NCBI RefSeq assembly: GCF_040219335.1
Contig: NZ_JAVJSQ010000029.1
Coordinates: 496,001 to 560,000 of the forward strand
Length of the DNA stretch: 64,000 nucleotides
Source of the DNA: Gimesia sp.
GTDB taxonomy: Bacteria > Planctomycetota > Planctomycetia > Planctomycetales > Planctomycetaceae
Direction of reading: 5' to 3'
The notes beneath the pieces were generated by a model that was given only the letters and a program-made list of their open reading frames with translations, had not been told where the DNA came from and did no database searches. Made by a program: the position numbers and the translations under genes. Shown piece after piece: positions 38,678-47,102 of the stretch (positions are counted from its first letter, which is position 1; the number at the start of each line of letters is the position of its first letter).

Positions 38678-39586
38678 GTGAGCAGAATCGCCTTTTTGTT
38701 TCCCGGACAGGGTGCTCAACACGTAGGTATGGGTAAGACCATCGTCGAGAAATATCCGGCTGCGAAAGAGCTGTTTGATCGCGCAGCGGATATTCTTCAG
38801 TATGATCTGGCAAAGCTCTGCTTCGAAGGGCCGAGTGAAGAACTGGATTCTACGGTCATCAGTCAGCCGGCACTGTTTGTGACCAGTCTGGCTGCTCTGG
38901 AAATGCTGCGGGCGGATTCTCCCGATAAGGTTCTGGCGTGCGAAATGACGGCCGGATTGAGCCTGGGGGAATACACGGCTCTGGTATTTGCCGGTGCAAT
39001 GAGTTTTGAGGATGGCCTGCGGGTCGTTCAGCGTCGTGGCGAAGCCATGCAGGCTGCTGCGGATGCCAACCCTTCCGGTATGGTCAGCATTCTGTTGCTG
39101 GACCGGGATAAGGTCGCAGAAATCTGTGAGGCCGCTTCTTCAGCCGGAAGGATCTGGATCGCCAATTATCTGTGTCCGGGTAATATTGTGTTATCAGGTG
39201 AAAACAGCGCCTGCGAGCGGGCAGCAGAACTGGCTGAACAGGAAGGTGGGCGTGCGATTCCCCTGGCGGTGGCTGGTGCGTTTCATACTGAAATCATGAA
39301 GCCCGCTGATAGTAAACTATCCGAAGCTCTGGCAGGAGTAGGACTGAAAAAACCGGAAATTCCGGTGATTTCCAACGTGGACGCCAAAACTCATGAAGAT
39401 CCGGACGAGATTCGCGAATTACTGATTCGCCAGGTTCTCAGTCCTGTGCTCTGGGAGGATTCGATCCGCGCCATGCTGGATGCGGGATTTGATGAATTCT
39501 ATGAAATCGGTCCTGGGAAAGTTTTGAAGGGGCTGATGAAGCGTATTAATCGCAAGATTTCCTGTGAGACGGTTAACGATTCATAG
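38678..39586 (+). CDS. fabD: Malonyl-CoA:ACP transacylase
   Basis: 302 residues from a GTG at 38678, with an AGAGGGA site upstream. FabD loads malonate onto ACP. GQGAQHVGMGK (10-20), the nucleophile Ser95 in GLSLGEYTAL and His203 in GAFHTEIM form the catalytic pieces. The usual GHSLGE reads GLSLGE, a variant typical of plant plastid and cyanobacterial enzymes, to which the whole block SFEDGLRVVQRRGEAMQ also looks close. It follows plsX directly; fabH and fabG, often in this cluster, are not present. Confidence 0.95.
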   Translation: MSRIAFLFPGQGAQHVGMGKTIVEKYPAAKELFDRAADILQYDLAKLCFEGPSEELDSTVISQPALFVTSLAALEMLRADSPDKVLACEMTAGLSLGEYTALVFAGAMSFEDGLRVVQRRGEAMQAAADANPSGMVSILLLDRDKVAEICEAASSAGRIWIANYLCPGNIVLSGENSACERAAELAEQEGGRAIPLAVAGAFHTEIMKPADSKLSEALAGVGLKKPEIPVISNVDAKTHEDPDEIRELLIRQVLSPVLWEDSIRAMLDAGFDEFYEIGPGKVLKGLMKRINRKISCETVNDS

Positions 39587-39975
39587 GAAATCTGGGGCAA
39601 AAGTGCCTCAGATGCGAAAGTGCATGCAAAAAGGCAGTAGTGAGTTCCGGTTCATCTGTCTGAAAAATTCAGAGCTTGATCTATTCTATCGATCTGTGCT
39701 ACAACAACTTACGAGGCTCCGACAGGGAAATTCTATCAGAAGACAAAATCAGCAGTTCTCGGGCTGGTAAAGTTGGTCGAGGCTGATTATGAGAGAACTC
39801 TGGTGGAGTAGACAAGACTCATAATTCTTGTCGCAATTTAAGGTTTACATAAATCGGGAAACTGGATATATCATCGCTACAACTGTTGGTGAATCCATAC
39901 AAGTTGATATGGTAAAGATGTTTCCAGCCATAGAAAAAGTAAAAACTATCACTAAGACGGTGAAGGAGAAGAAGC
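39587..39975. other. Intergenic region between fabD and acpP
   Basis: 389 bases. It holds a 7-base-arm hairpin at 39812-39833 (GACAAGA / TCTTGTC, 8-base loop) that may end fabD transcription, and the promoter at 39844-39872. A short open frame at 39564-39770 has no ribosome site and is not accepted. Confidence 0.45.
39844..39872 (+). promoter_or_regulatory. Candidate sigma-70 promoter for acpP-fabF
   Basis: TTTACA (39844-39849) and TATATC (39867-39872) are spaced by 17 bases, about 105 bases upstream of the acpP start. A separate promoter would fit the high demand for ACP. Confidence 0.45.
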
Positions 39976-40209
39976 GTGTCAATTGAAGAAAAAGTGGTTG
40001 GTATCGTAAGCGAGCAGTTAGGCCATCCTAAAGAAGACATCACTCTCGACAGCAAGTTTATTGACGACCTGAAGGCTGATTCACTCGACATTGTCGAACT
40101 GGTAATGGAATTCGAAGATGAATTCGATGTCACCATTCCTGACGATGATTATGACAAAATCAAAACCGTTGGTGATGTGGTTGGCTATATCACTGAAAAA
40201 GCCAGCTGA
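39976..40209 (+). CDS. acpP: Acyl carrier protein
   Basis: 77 residues from a GTG at 39976, with GAAGGAGAAG just before it. The attachment serine for phosphopantetheine is Ser36 in the ADSLDIVEL motif. The protein is acidic and four-helical by pattern, as is usual. It carries growing acyl chains for FabD, FabF and PlsX, all encoded around it. Confidence 0.97.
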   Translation: MSIEEKVVGIVSEQLGHPKEDITLDSKFIDDLKADSLDIVELVMEFEDEFDVTIPDDDYDKIKTVGDVVGYITEKAS

Positions 40210-40292
40210 TTAAACACGCGTTAATCAGACAAAAACCACAAGTGTTTTGAATCTACAGGGTCCTGTCTTTTCATTGTAGGAAGTGTTCTCGG

Positions 40293-41537
40293 ATGCGCAG
40301 GAGAGTCGTCGTTACCGGAGTTTCTGTCGTAACGGCTCTGGGTTTAGATGTCTCAGAGTTTTGGGACAAGTTGTGCGCTGGTAAAAGCGGTATCGGTCCC
40401 CTCGAACGTTTTGACTGCTCCGACTACAAAGTCCGTTTTGGCGGCGAAATCAAAGATTTCAACGCAGCCGATTATACGAATCTTTCTTCAAAAGATCTGA
40501 AGCGAGTCGATCGTTTCGTCCAGTTTGGTCTGGTTGGGGCGCATATTGCCTACCGCCAGGCACAGTTGGAAGGGTTTGAGGGAGATCCTTATCGCAGAGG
40601 CGTCCTGATTGGCAGTGGTATCGGCGGTTTGAATGAAATTGAAAACCAGCACGATAAGCTCTACAACCAGGGCCCGGCGCGAGTATCGCCTTTCATGATC
40701 CCCAAGTTGATGGTCAACGCTGCCAGTGGGAATATTTCAGTTGCTTATGAACTGAAAGGTCCTAATAGTGCTGTGGCGACCGCTTGTGCTTCGGCGACAA
40801 ATGCGATCGGCGATGCCTACAAGCTGATTCAGAATGATGTGGCTGATATCATGGTGACTGGCGGCAGCGAAGCGGCAGTCACTCCGATGGGGCTTTCCGG
40901 CTTTGCCCGGATGAACGCTCTGTCCACGCGAAATGATGATCCCCAGGCGGCCAGCCGTCCTTTCGATCGTGATCGCGACGGGTTCGTGATGGCGGAAGGT
41001 GCCGGCATCGTCGTTCTGGAAGAGTACGAACACGCCAAAAAACGGGGTGTACCAATTCTGGCTGAGGTAGTCGGTTATGGCATGTCTGCTGATGGCACGC
41101 ACATGACGGCCCCTGATCCGGAAGGCCGTGGTGCAGCCCGTGCCATGCTGCATGCAATCAAGGACGCCGGGCTGAACCCGGAAGATATTGATTACATCAA
41201 TACGCATGGTACGAGTACCCCGCTGGGTGATGTTGCAGAAACCGTGGCCATCAACACCGTCTTTGGTTCGCACGTCAAATCGATGCCTGTTTCCAGTACG
41301 AAAGGGCATCTGGGGCACCTGCTGGGGGCTTCTGGTGGTGTCGAGTTCGTGGTGGGCGTCAAGGCGCTGATGGAGCAGGTCGCACCTCCTACGATTAACC
41401 TGGACAATCCAGACGAGCGGTGCAATCTCGATTATGTTCCCAATGAGCCACGCGAAATGAAGCTCGAGCGGGTGATGAAGAACAGCTTCGGATTCGGTGG
41501 ACATAACGCCTGTCTGATTATGCAGAAAGCCCCTTAA
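40293..41537 (+). CDS. fabF: Beta-ketoacyl-ACP synthase II
   Basis: 414 residues with a complete Cys-His-His catalytic set: Cys165 in ATACASATN, His305 in INTHGTSTPLGD and His342 in KGHLGHLLGASG, with Lys337. FabF elongates acyl-ACP with malonyl-ACP. It follows acpP by 83 bases. A second ketosynthase-like gene with altered catalytic residues follows after a 415-base gap. Confidence 0.96.
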   Translation: MRRRVVVTGVSVVTALGLDVSEFWDKLCAGKSGIGPLERFDCSDYKVRFGGEIKDFNAADYTNLSSKDLKRVDRFVQFGLVGAHIAYRQAQLEGFEGDPYRRGVLIGSGIGGLNEIENQHDKLYNQGPARVSPFMIPKLMVNAASGNISVAYELKGPNSAVATACASATNAIGDAYKLIQNDVADIMVTGGSEAAVTPMGLSGFARMNALSTRNDDPQAASRPFDRDRDGFVMAEGAGIVVLEEYEHAKKRGVPILAEVVGYGMSADGTHMTAPDPEGRGAARAMLHAIKDAGLNPEDIDYINTHGTSTPLGDVAETVAINTVFGSHVKSMPVSSTKGHLGHLLGASGGVEFVVGVKALMEQVAPPTINLDNPDERCNLDYVPNEPREMKLERVMKNSFGFGGHNACLIMQKAP

Positions 41538-41952
41538 TAGCAGGGCTTGTTCTGGTGTCTGGTGTGTGCTCGTCTGTATATATCTCCGGCGCTCGATGGT
41601 TGTCCTGCTGCTCCCGAAGAGATTTCCCGGATAATTATTGATCTGGCAGTCGCGTCAGGCTTGAAAATCGCGCCTCGATTGTCTTGACTATCTCCTGTTG
41701 CCGGTTCATTACTGGGTCAAAATAGTGTACGAATGTCTGATTTTTGTGGTTGAGCTGGGTTCAAGTCCAAAGCAGACGCTCGTCAGTTGGTCTCGGCGTG
41801 CTGAATATCAGCAGTATCTATCCTGGGAAGAGGGTTTTTAGTGCTGAGGTAGGCAAAAGTCTTGTCTGGACCAGATTATCCTCTACGATGAAGTTACATT
41901 ATTCACAAGCAGCCGGCATATTCGATTAGCGGGACTTTCAAAAGAGATTCAA
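41538..41952. other. Intergenic region between fabF and the ketosynthase paralogue
   Basis: 415 bases without a credible gene. A TTGACT at about 41684 lacks a good -10 box. The length suggests that the paralogue has its own promoter. Nothing else is seen. Confidence 0.4.
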
Positions 41953-43254
41953 ATGAATACAGAATCACGACGTCGTATTCTGATTACCGGGATGGGGATT
42001 CTCAGCCCGATCGGAATTGGAACAGAAGCGTTTCAGGCCAGTCTGATGTCGGGGACTTCGGGCATTAAAAAATCAGAGCTGTATGATTTCCTGGCAGCTC
42101 CTGACACCTGCGTGGCGGAAGTCTCTGATTTCAATGACAGTACGATTAAAAAAGAGTATCTGAAGCAGCAGCGCAGAAGTCTCAAAGTGATGTGCCGCGA
42201 AATTCAGCTGGGTGTTGCTTCTGCCAATCTGGCGATGGATGATTCAGGGATCGACTTGGAAACCGTCGACAGCGAACGTTTTGGGATTGAGTTTGGTGCG
42301 AACCTGATGCTCAGCCCTCCGGAAGTGCTTTACAGCGCCTGCATGGCCAGCACCGAAGGCACCGAGTTTCAATACGAAAGATGGGGGACAGACGGCCTTC
42401 CCAAGATGGAGCCACTTTGGCTGCTGAAATATCTGCCGAACATGCCGGCCTGTCACATCGGAATTGTGATGGATGCGCGCGGTCCCAGCAACTCGATCAC
42501 GCAGGCTGAAGCGTCCGGTAATCTGGTGCTGGGTGAAGCTCAGAGGATTATCGAACGTGACTGGGCTGATGTCATGGTCGCTGGTGTGACTGGAACCCGG
42601 ATACATGAAGTCAAATCGATTCACGCGAAGTTGTGGGATGAACTGGCTGACTCTCCGGCAGATTTCTCAAAACGTTCTCGTCCTTTTGATAAGGCACGTA
42701 ATGGTCAGGTCGTGGGTGAAGCAGCCTGCTCACTGTTGCTGGAAGAGAAATCTCATGCTGAGAAGCGTGGGGCCAAGGTCTGGGGCGAACTGCTCGGGAC
42801 TGGTGCTTCCTGTGTTGTAGGTCGGGATGGTGTTCCTGATACCCGGACTTCGATTGCCAATGCCATTAAACTCGCATTTAAGCGTGCTGGTGTCGAAGCA
42901 GGGGATATTGGTCATATTAATGCTCACGGTTTGGGTGATACCAAGCTGGATGTCGAAGAGTATCAGGCGATTTGTGACATCTTTGGTGACAAGGCGACAG
43001 AAATTCCGGTTACTGCTCTGAAGAGTTACTTTGGTAATTCCGGATCCGCCTGTGGAATCGTGGAGGCCAGTGGTTCACTGGTGGGGCTGAAGCAGGGAGT
43101 TATTCCGGTGACATTAAATTATGAAACTCAGGATGCAGATTGTCCGTTGAATGTGGTTCGAAATGAGCCGCAGCCGACCGACAACAAGCTGTTCCTGAAG
43201 ATCAGTACCACGACTTTTGGCCAGGCCAGTGCCTCGGTTGTCTGTGGCGTCTGA
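41953..43254 (+). CDS. Ketosynthase-like protein lacking catalytic Cys and one His
   Basis: 433 residues with the thiolase fold of FabF-type enzymes (ITGMGILSPIG at the start, GQVVGEAACSLLLEE, ALKSYFGNSGSACG near the end). The nucleophile position holds Glu186 (TQAEASGN instead of TACASG), and the last active-site His is Asn362 (GNSGS instead of GHxxGA). His325 (NAHGLGDT) and Lys357 remain. It therefore cannot act as a normal condensing enzyme. Chain-length factors of type II polyketide synthases also lack the Cys and pair with an active partner; a malonyl decarboxylase or structural partner of FabF are the main possibilities. Ends at a strong terminator. Confidence 0.85.
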   Translation: MNTESRRRILITGMGILSPIGIGTEAFQASLMSGTSGIKKSELYDFLAAPDTCVAEVSDFNDSTIKKEYLKQQRRSLKVMCREIQLGVASANLAMDDSGIDLETVDSERFGIEFGANLMLSPPEVLYSACMASTEGTEFQYERWGTDGLPKMEPLWLLKYLPNMPACHIGIVMDARGPSNSITQAEASGNLVLGEAQRIIERDWADVMVAGVTGTRIHEVKSIHAKLWDELADSPADFSKRSRPFDKARNGQVVGEAACSLLLEEKSHAEKRGAKVWGELLGTGASCVVGRDGVPDTRTSIANAIKLAFKRAGVEAGDIGHINAHGLGDTKLDVEEYQAICDIFGDKATEIPVTALKSYFGNSGSACGIVEASGSLVGLKQGVIPVTLNYETQDADCPLNVVRNEPQPTDNKLFLKISTTTFGQASASVVCGV

Positions 43255-43270
43255 ACTCGAATCAATCATT

Positions 43271-43310
43271 GAAAAAGCCCCGCCGGGATGATCCTGGCGG
43301 GGCTTTTTTT
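43271..43310. terminator. Strong bidirectional rho-independent terminator
   Basis: A 13-base GC-rich stem (arms 43276-43288 and 43292-43304, one G-U pair, 3-base loop) is flanked by an A run on the left and T7 on the right, so it can serve both the ketosynthase-like gene and the convergent TPR gene. Confidence 0.93.
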
Positions 43311-43329
43311 ATTGTCATTTCAGGATGAA

Positions 43330-44751
43330 TCAGAATTTCTTGAGTGCGTACTGAGCACCGCGGTAGGCGGACAGGTTACGCATGCCGGTATTCAGTGACT
43401 GCTGGAAGTTCTGCGTAGCGGTTGCTGTCTCGCCAGCCAGCAGGGCCTTCTGACCAATGAAATAGTGAGCTTCACAGGTTTGTGCCTTGGCGCGTTGCGG
43501 GTCCTTCTGGTCAATGGATTTAAGCAGGTCTGCTTCGGTCACGCCGCCCATCAGGTATGCGGTGAGCATGTCGACCGAGTCGCGCGCTTCGGGTTTTTCG
43601 GCGAGGACTGTCTGGAATTTTGCGTCCGCCTCTGCCTTCTGGTTGTTGCGGACCATGGCTAGATAGACCCAGGGGTTAAGCACCTTCATCTGGTCCTGTG
43701 CCAGTTGGGTGGCCTGATTGAACTGGGTCAGGGCTTCATCGTAATTCTGGTTGAAGAAGTAGGAGAAACCCAGGTCGGAGTGCAGTGCAGGGTTCTGAGG
43801 GTCGAGTTGCACGGCGCGGGTCTGGTCCTGGATGGCTTCGGCAATTTTCCCTTGCAGCAGGCGGGCTTCCCCACGCATTCCCAGTACAAAGGGCTGCTCA
43901 GGGGCGATCGAGAGGGACTTATTCAGGTCCGCTTCTGCAGTGTCGGGTTTGCCCCCTTCCAGGTAGGCGAAGCCGCGGTTGGTGATGGCGTGGTGATAGT
44001 TGGGGTCGAGCTGGATTGCCCGGGAGAAGTCATTGATTGCCTCCTGGAGCTTTCCCTGCTGCTGGTAGAACATCGCCCGGTTGTTGTAGACCACGGGGGA
44101 ATTGGGTTGTTTTTCGATGACCTGGTTAAAGCTGGCCAGTGCCTGGTCGTTTTCACCAGCCAGGGCGTAAGCGTCGGGCAGCGCGAGCAGGGCGGCGAAA
44201 TGGTTTGGCGAGAGTTTGATGGTTTCTGAGAAGTCCTGTGCCGCTTCGCGGGGCTTGTTCAGAGGAAGATAAATCATGCCCCGCTGATAATGGAAGTTGG
44301 CGCGTTCCTCTGTGCTCAGGTTGGGGCGAGCCAGGATCTGGTTGGCCACATTCAGTGCTGTCTCCGCATGGCTTTTCTTGTTTTCCATGACAGCCAGGTT
44401 CATCATGCCGTACAGGTAGGGCAGGTAGTAATTGACATTCTGGTTCTGGCTGTAGCGAATGGCTTCACGGGCATCACTGACGCCTTCCCGGATCGTCTGG
44501 GTATTTCCCTGCTCCCGGCCTGATTCCACGCGGGCACTGGCACGCAGGTAGTAGGCGACATGGTCGTCGGGCTTCTGCTGCAGAACCTGTGAGGCGAGCT
44601 GGACGGACTTGTTGTAGTCTCCCTGCTGCTGGGCCTGGTCGGCCTGCATTTTCAGTTGGGAGAATGGATCATTGGTGGTGGCGGTTGGTTGGGCTGCCGC
44701 GGCGAGGGGAAGCCCCAGGCAGAGGATCAGTGCAGGCAGTAAGCGAGCCAT
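43330..44751 (-). CDS. Secreted TPR-repeat protein
   Basis: 473 residues with a signal peptide (about 1-20, cleavage near AAAAQP). From about residue 35 onward it consists of tetratricopeptide repeats of 34 residues: GDYNKSVQLASQVLQQKPDD, YNNRAMFYQQQGKLQEAIND, AITNRGFAYLEGGKPDTAEA and others, roughly ten in all. TPRs bind partner proteins; here probably in the periplasm or equivalent compartment. It is a single gene facing the strong terminator and diverging from nusA. Confidence 0.85.
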   Translation of the reverse strand: MARLLPALILCLGLPLAAAAQPTATTNDPFSQLKMQADQAQQQGDYNKSVQLASQVLQQKPDDHVAYYLRASARVESGREQGNTQTIREGVSDAREAIRYSQNQNVNYYLPYLYGMMNLAVMENKKSHAETALNVANQILARPNLSTEERANFHYQRGMIYLPLNKPREAAQDFSETIKLSPNHFAALLALPDAYALAGENDQALASFNQVIEKQPNSPVVYNNRAMFYQQQGKLQEAINDFSRAIQLDPNYHHAITNRGFAYLEGGKPDTAEADLNKSLSIAPEQPFVLGMRGEARLLQGKIAEAIQDQTRAVQLDPQNPALHSDLGFSYFFNQNYDEALTQFNQATQLAQDQMKVLNPWVYLAMVRNNQKAEADAKFQTVLAEKPEARDSVDMLTAYLMGGVTEADLLKSIDQKDPQRAKAQTCEAHYFIGQKALLAGETATATQNFQQSLNTGMRNLSAYRGAQYALKKF

Positions 44752-45352
44752 GGGTGAGTTGTCCTTATTGAATTTCAGGCTTGATATTCAGATACTACAA
44801 ACCCGGATCCGCAGAAAAAGGGTCGACGAATCCGGGAGTTCTCCTATGATACTATGATAGTTTGACGTTTTGATGGAGATCAATTTCCGGTCATCGCCGG
44901 GATTTCGGAAAAATGAGCGTATGGCGTCCCTGATCCGGTATTCGGGAATTGTATCTGTCTGATCTGGCCGATTGAACACTGATTCGCTGACTTTCTGGTA
45001 AGCAGAAGCGCTGAAGTTAAGTCGTTGTGAAATAGTTGCCTGCGGTGCTTGACATCTGAACGCGCGAAGATTAATTTCTGAGAGTAGAGCATTAACCATG
45101 GTGCTCTATGCGCAATGGTTTTGCATACTGATGTTCAGTAGGCATTGTGTTTGCAAGGGGTGACATGCCAGTTTGGCTGTTTGTTTCTTTGTGATGAATC
45201 GGCATTCGTAAACTCGAATGGAGTCCTCTCATATGTAGGCTGGTTGGAACTCGAGCATTTGCTCACCAATCCGATTGTCGCGTTTGCTGCATTAAAAATG
45301 CCAGACGCGGCTATGCCTGGCTACCGTTTCTGCGGTGGTACGGGTAGTCATA

Positions 45353-45378
45353 AAGTGGGCATGTTCCCGCTTTTTTTT
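45353..45378 (+). terminator. Rho-independent terminator in the nusA leader
   Basis: Stem AAGTGGG/CCCGCTT (one G-U pair) with a 6-base loop runs directly into eight T residues. It is 137 bases before nusA with no gene upstream on this strand, so it ends either a leader transcript (attenuation) or a small RNA. Confidence 0.7.
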
Positions 45379-45403
45379 GTTAATGGCCTGGCCATAAAGC
45401 AGT

Positions 45404-45420
45404 TGAGTCCTCAGGACTCA
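45404..45420. repeat. 17-base palindrome upstream of nusA
   Basis: TGAGTCCT and its exact complement AGGACTCA surround a single central base. A second, shorter palindrome (ATGGCC/GGCCAT around one base) is at 45383-45395. Both could be operators or part of the folded leader. Confidence 0.5.
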
Positions 45421-45514
45421 GTTGATAATAGATAGAAATATGACCGACAGTGGTCTTGTTTGAGTAGTTTTCGAGTCAGTTGGATTATCAACTGTCGAAT
45501 GAAGGAAACACATT

Positions 45515-46993
45515 ATGGACGGTAAGGAAGTTCTCCGAATTGTTGATGCGATTCAACGCGATAAGAGCATCGATAAAGAGATCGTGTTCAGCGGGATTGA
45601 GCAGGCGATCCTGTCAGCAGCCCGCCGACACTTTGGGGATGATCAGGAATTGACGGTCGACATCGATCGTGAATCAGGGGAGCCAACCGTCTATTGCAAT
45701 CAGGAACAGCTGGCACAGGACATTCTGGGGGAAATCCTGGGACGTGTGGCAGCCCAGACGGCTAAGCAGGTGATGATTCAGAAAATCCGTGAAGCAGAAC
45801 GCGATACGGTGTTTGATGAATACATGGAGATGCAGTACCAGTCCGTGTCCGGGACAGTGTCCCGCGTGGAAGGTGGTGCGGTGCTGATTAACCTGGGGAA
45901 AATCGAAGGTATTCTGCCGCGTGGCGAGCAGATACCCGGAGAATCATTCCGTGTAAATGACCGTGTGCGGGCGATTGTCTTGGATGTCCGCAAGGCGGGC
46001 AGTCGAGTGAAAGTGATTCTTTCGCGAACTCATCCCGACATGGTGCGTCGTCTGTTTGAACTGGAAATTCCGGAAGTGGCCGATCGGATCATTGATGTTC
46101 GGTCGCTGGCACGCGAAGCGGGTTATCGCTCAAAGGTCGCCGTCTCCTGTATCGACAGCAGCATTGACTGTGTTGGTGCCTGTGTGGGGATGCGTGGTGC
46201 CCGGATTAAAAATATTGTTGATGAACTGGCGGGCGAACGCATTGATATCGTCCGCTGGAACGATTCACTGCAGGTACTGGTGCCTAATTCACTGCAACCT
46301 GCAGAAGTAGAAGACGTGATTCTCTGCCCGATGCTGGGCCGAGTGATCGTGCTGGTGCGAGATGATCAGTTGCCTCTGGCCATTGGCCGCAAGGGGCAAA
46401 ATGTGCGTCTGGCATCGAAACTGGTTGGCTGGGACATTGAAGTCATGACTCAGACCGAACTGGATGAACAGCTTGATAAAACCGTGGAAGCCTTTTCCTC
46501 GATTCCGGGAGTCTCTGAAGAGCTGGCTGAAAGCCTGGTCTCTCAGGGCTTCTTCAGTTACTACGATCTGTCAGTGATTGAGCCGGATCAGCTGGCTGAA
46601 CTGGGCGGTCTGACCGCCGAGCAGTGCGAGCAGATTGTCGAGGTTGCCGATCGTGAAAGCGAGCGGGTGGAAGCGGAAGAAGAAGCAATGAAACACGCGC
46701 AGCAGAAGCAGCCGGCAGCACAGGCACCGGCTGCACCAGCTCCGGGACTGTCAGATGTGGCAGCTGCCTCGGAGTCGGAAGAAGCAACTGCGCCTGTTGT
46801 TGAAGAGAATGCAGCAGAGACTGAAACTGCTGAGTCTGAAGAAACTGCATCCGAGTCGGAACCGATAGAGGAGCCGGCGGTCGCAGAAACTCAGACAGAA
46901 GAAACGACCGATTCTGAAGATGTGTCGAGTTCCACGGAAGAGCCTTTGCAGGTGGAAAGCGAAACAGAAGAATCGACAGAAAAGCAGGAATAA
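45515..46993 (+). CDS. nusA: Transcription termination/antitermination factor NusA
   Basis: 492 residues. Order: N-terminal RNA-polymerase-binding domain (1-125), S1 domain (about 130-200, [18 protein letters not shown]), KH1 and KH2 (about 200-345, with [15 protein letters not shown] and [12 protein letters not shown]), a helix-hairpin-helix-like piece ([17 protein letters not shown]) and a C-terminal tail of about 95 residues very rich in Glu, Thr, Ser and Ala. The acidic tail is not part of the core. NusA controls pausing and termination. It leads the nusA-infB-rbfA group. Confidence 0.97.
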   Translation: MDGKEVLRIVDAIQRDKSIDKEIVFSGIEQAILSAARRHFGDDQELTVDIDRESGEPTVYCNQEQLAQDILGEILGRVAAQTAKQVMIQKIREAERDTVFDEYMEMQYQSVSGTVSRVEGGAVLINLGKIEGILPRGEQIPGESFRVNDRVRAIVLDVRKAGSRVKVILSRTHPDMVRRLFELEIPEVADRIIDVRSLAREAGYRSKVAVSCIDSSIDCVGACVGMRGARIKNIVDELAGERIDIVRWNDSLQVLVPNSLQPAEVEDVILCPMLGRVIVLVRDDQLPLAIGRKGQNVRLASKLVGWDIEVMTQTELDEQLDKTVEAFSSIPGVSEELAESLVSQGFFSYYDLSVIEPDQLAELGGLTAEQCEQIVEVADRESERVEAEEEAMKHAQQKQPAAQAPAAPAPGLSDVAAASESEEATAPVVEENAAETETAESEETASESEPIEEPAVAETQTEETTDSEDVSSSTEEPLQVESETEESTEKQE

Positions 46994-47102
46994 ATCGTTT
47001 TATTACGAGTAAGTGTCAAGAGGCGCATGCCTCAACAGGCAGGGTGTCTGGGCTGATAAGGCCCGCAGGCAGATTGCCGATTTGTTCACGGGAGAAGGGC
47101 TG

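Larger units (their letters stand above)
44752..45514. other. Long structured region upstream of nusA
   Basis: 763 bases between a leftward TPR gene and nusA. A TTGACA lies at 45049-45054 with a poor -10. From 45300 a chain of hairpins follows: 45300-45321, 45321-45347, the terminator at 45353-45378, a palindrome at 45383-45395 and another at 45404-45420. An open frame at 45145-45435 is not convincing because it runs through these structures. rimP, the usual first gene of the nusA operon, is not here. The region looks like a regulated leader or an independent small RNA. Confidence 0.5.

Noticed and set aside
39564-39770. 68-residue frame after fabD
   Set aside because: Begins inside fabD, no ribosome site, no recognisable features.
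40737-41504. 255-residue open frame opposite fabF
   Set aside because: Antisense shadow of a strongly conserved gene without its own signals.
45145-45435. 96-residue open frame upstream of nusA
   Set aside because: Runs through several hairpins including a terminator; composition does not look coding.
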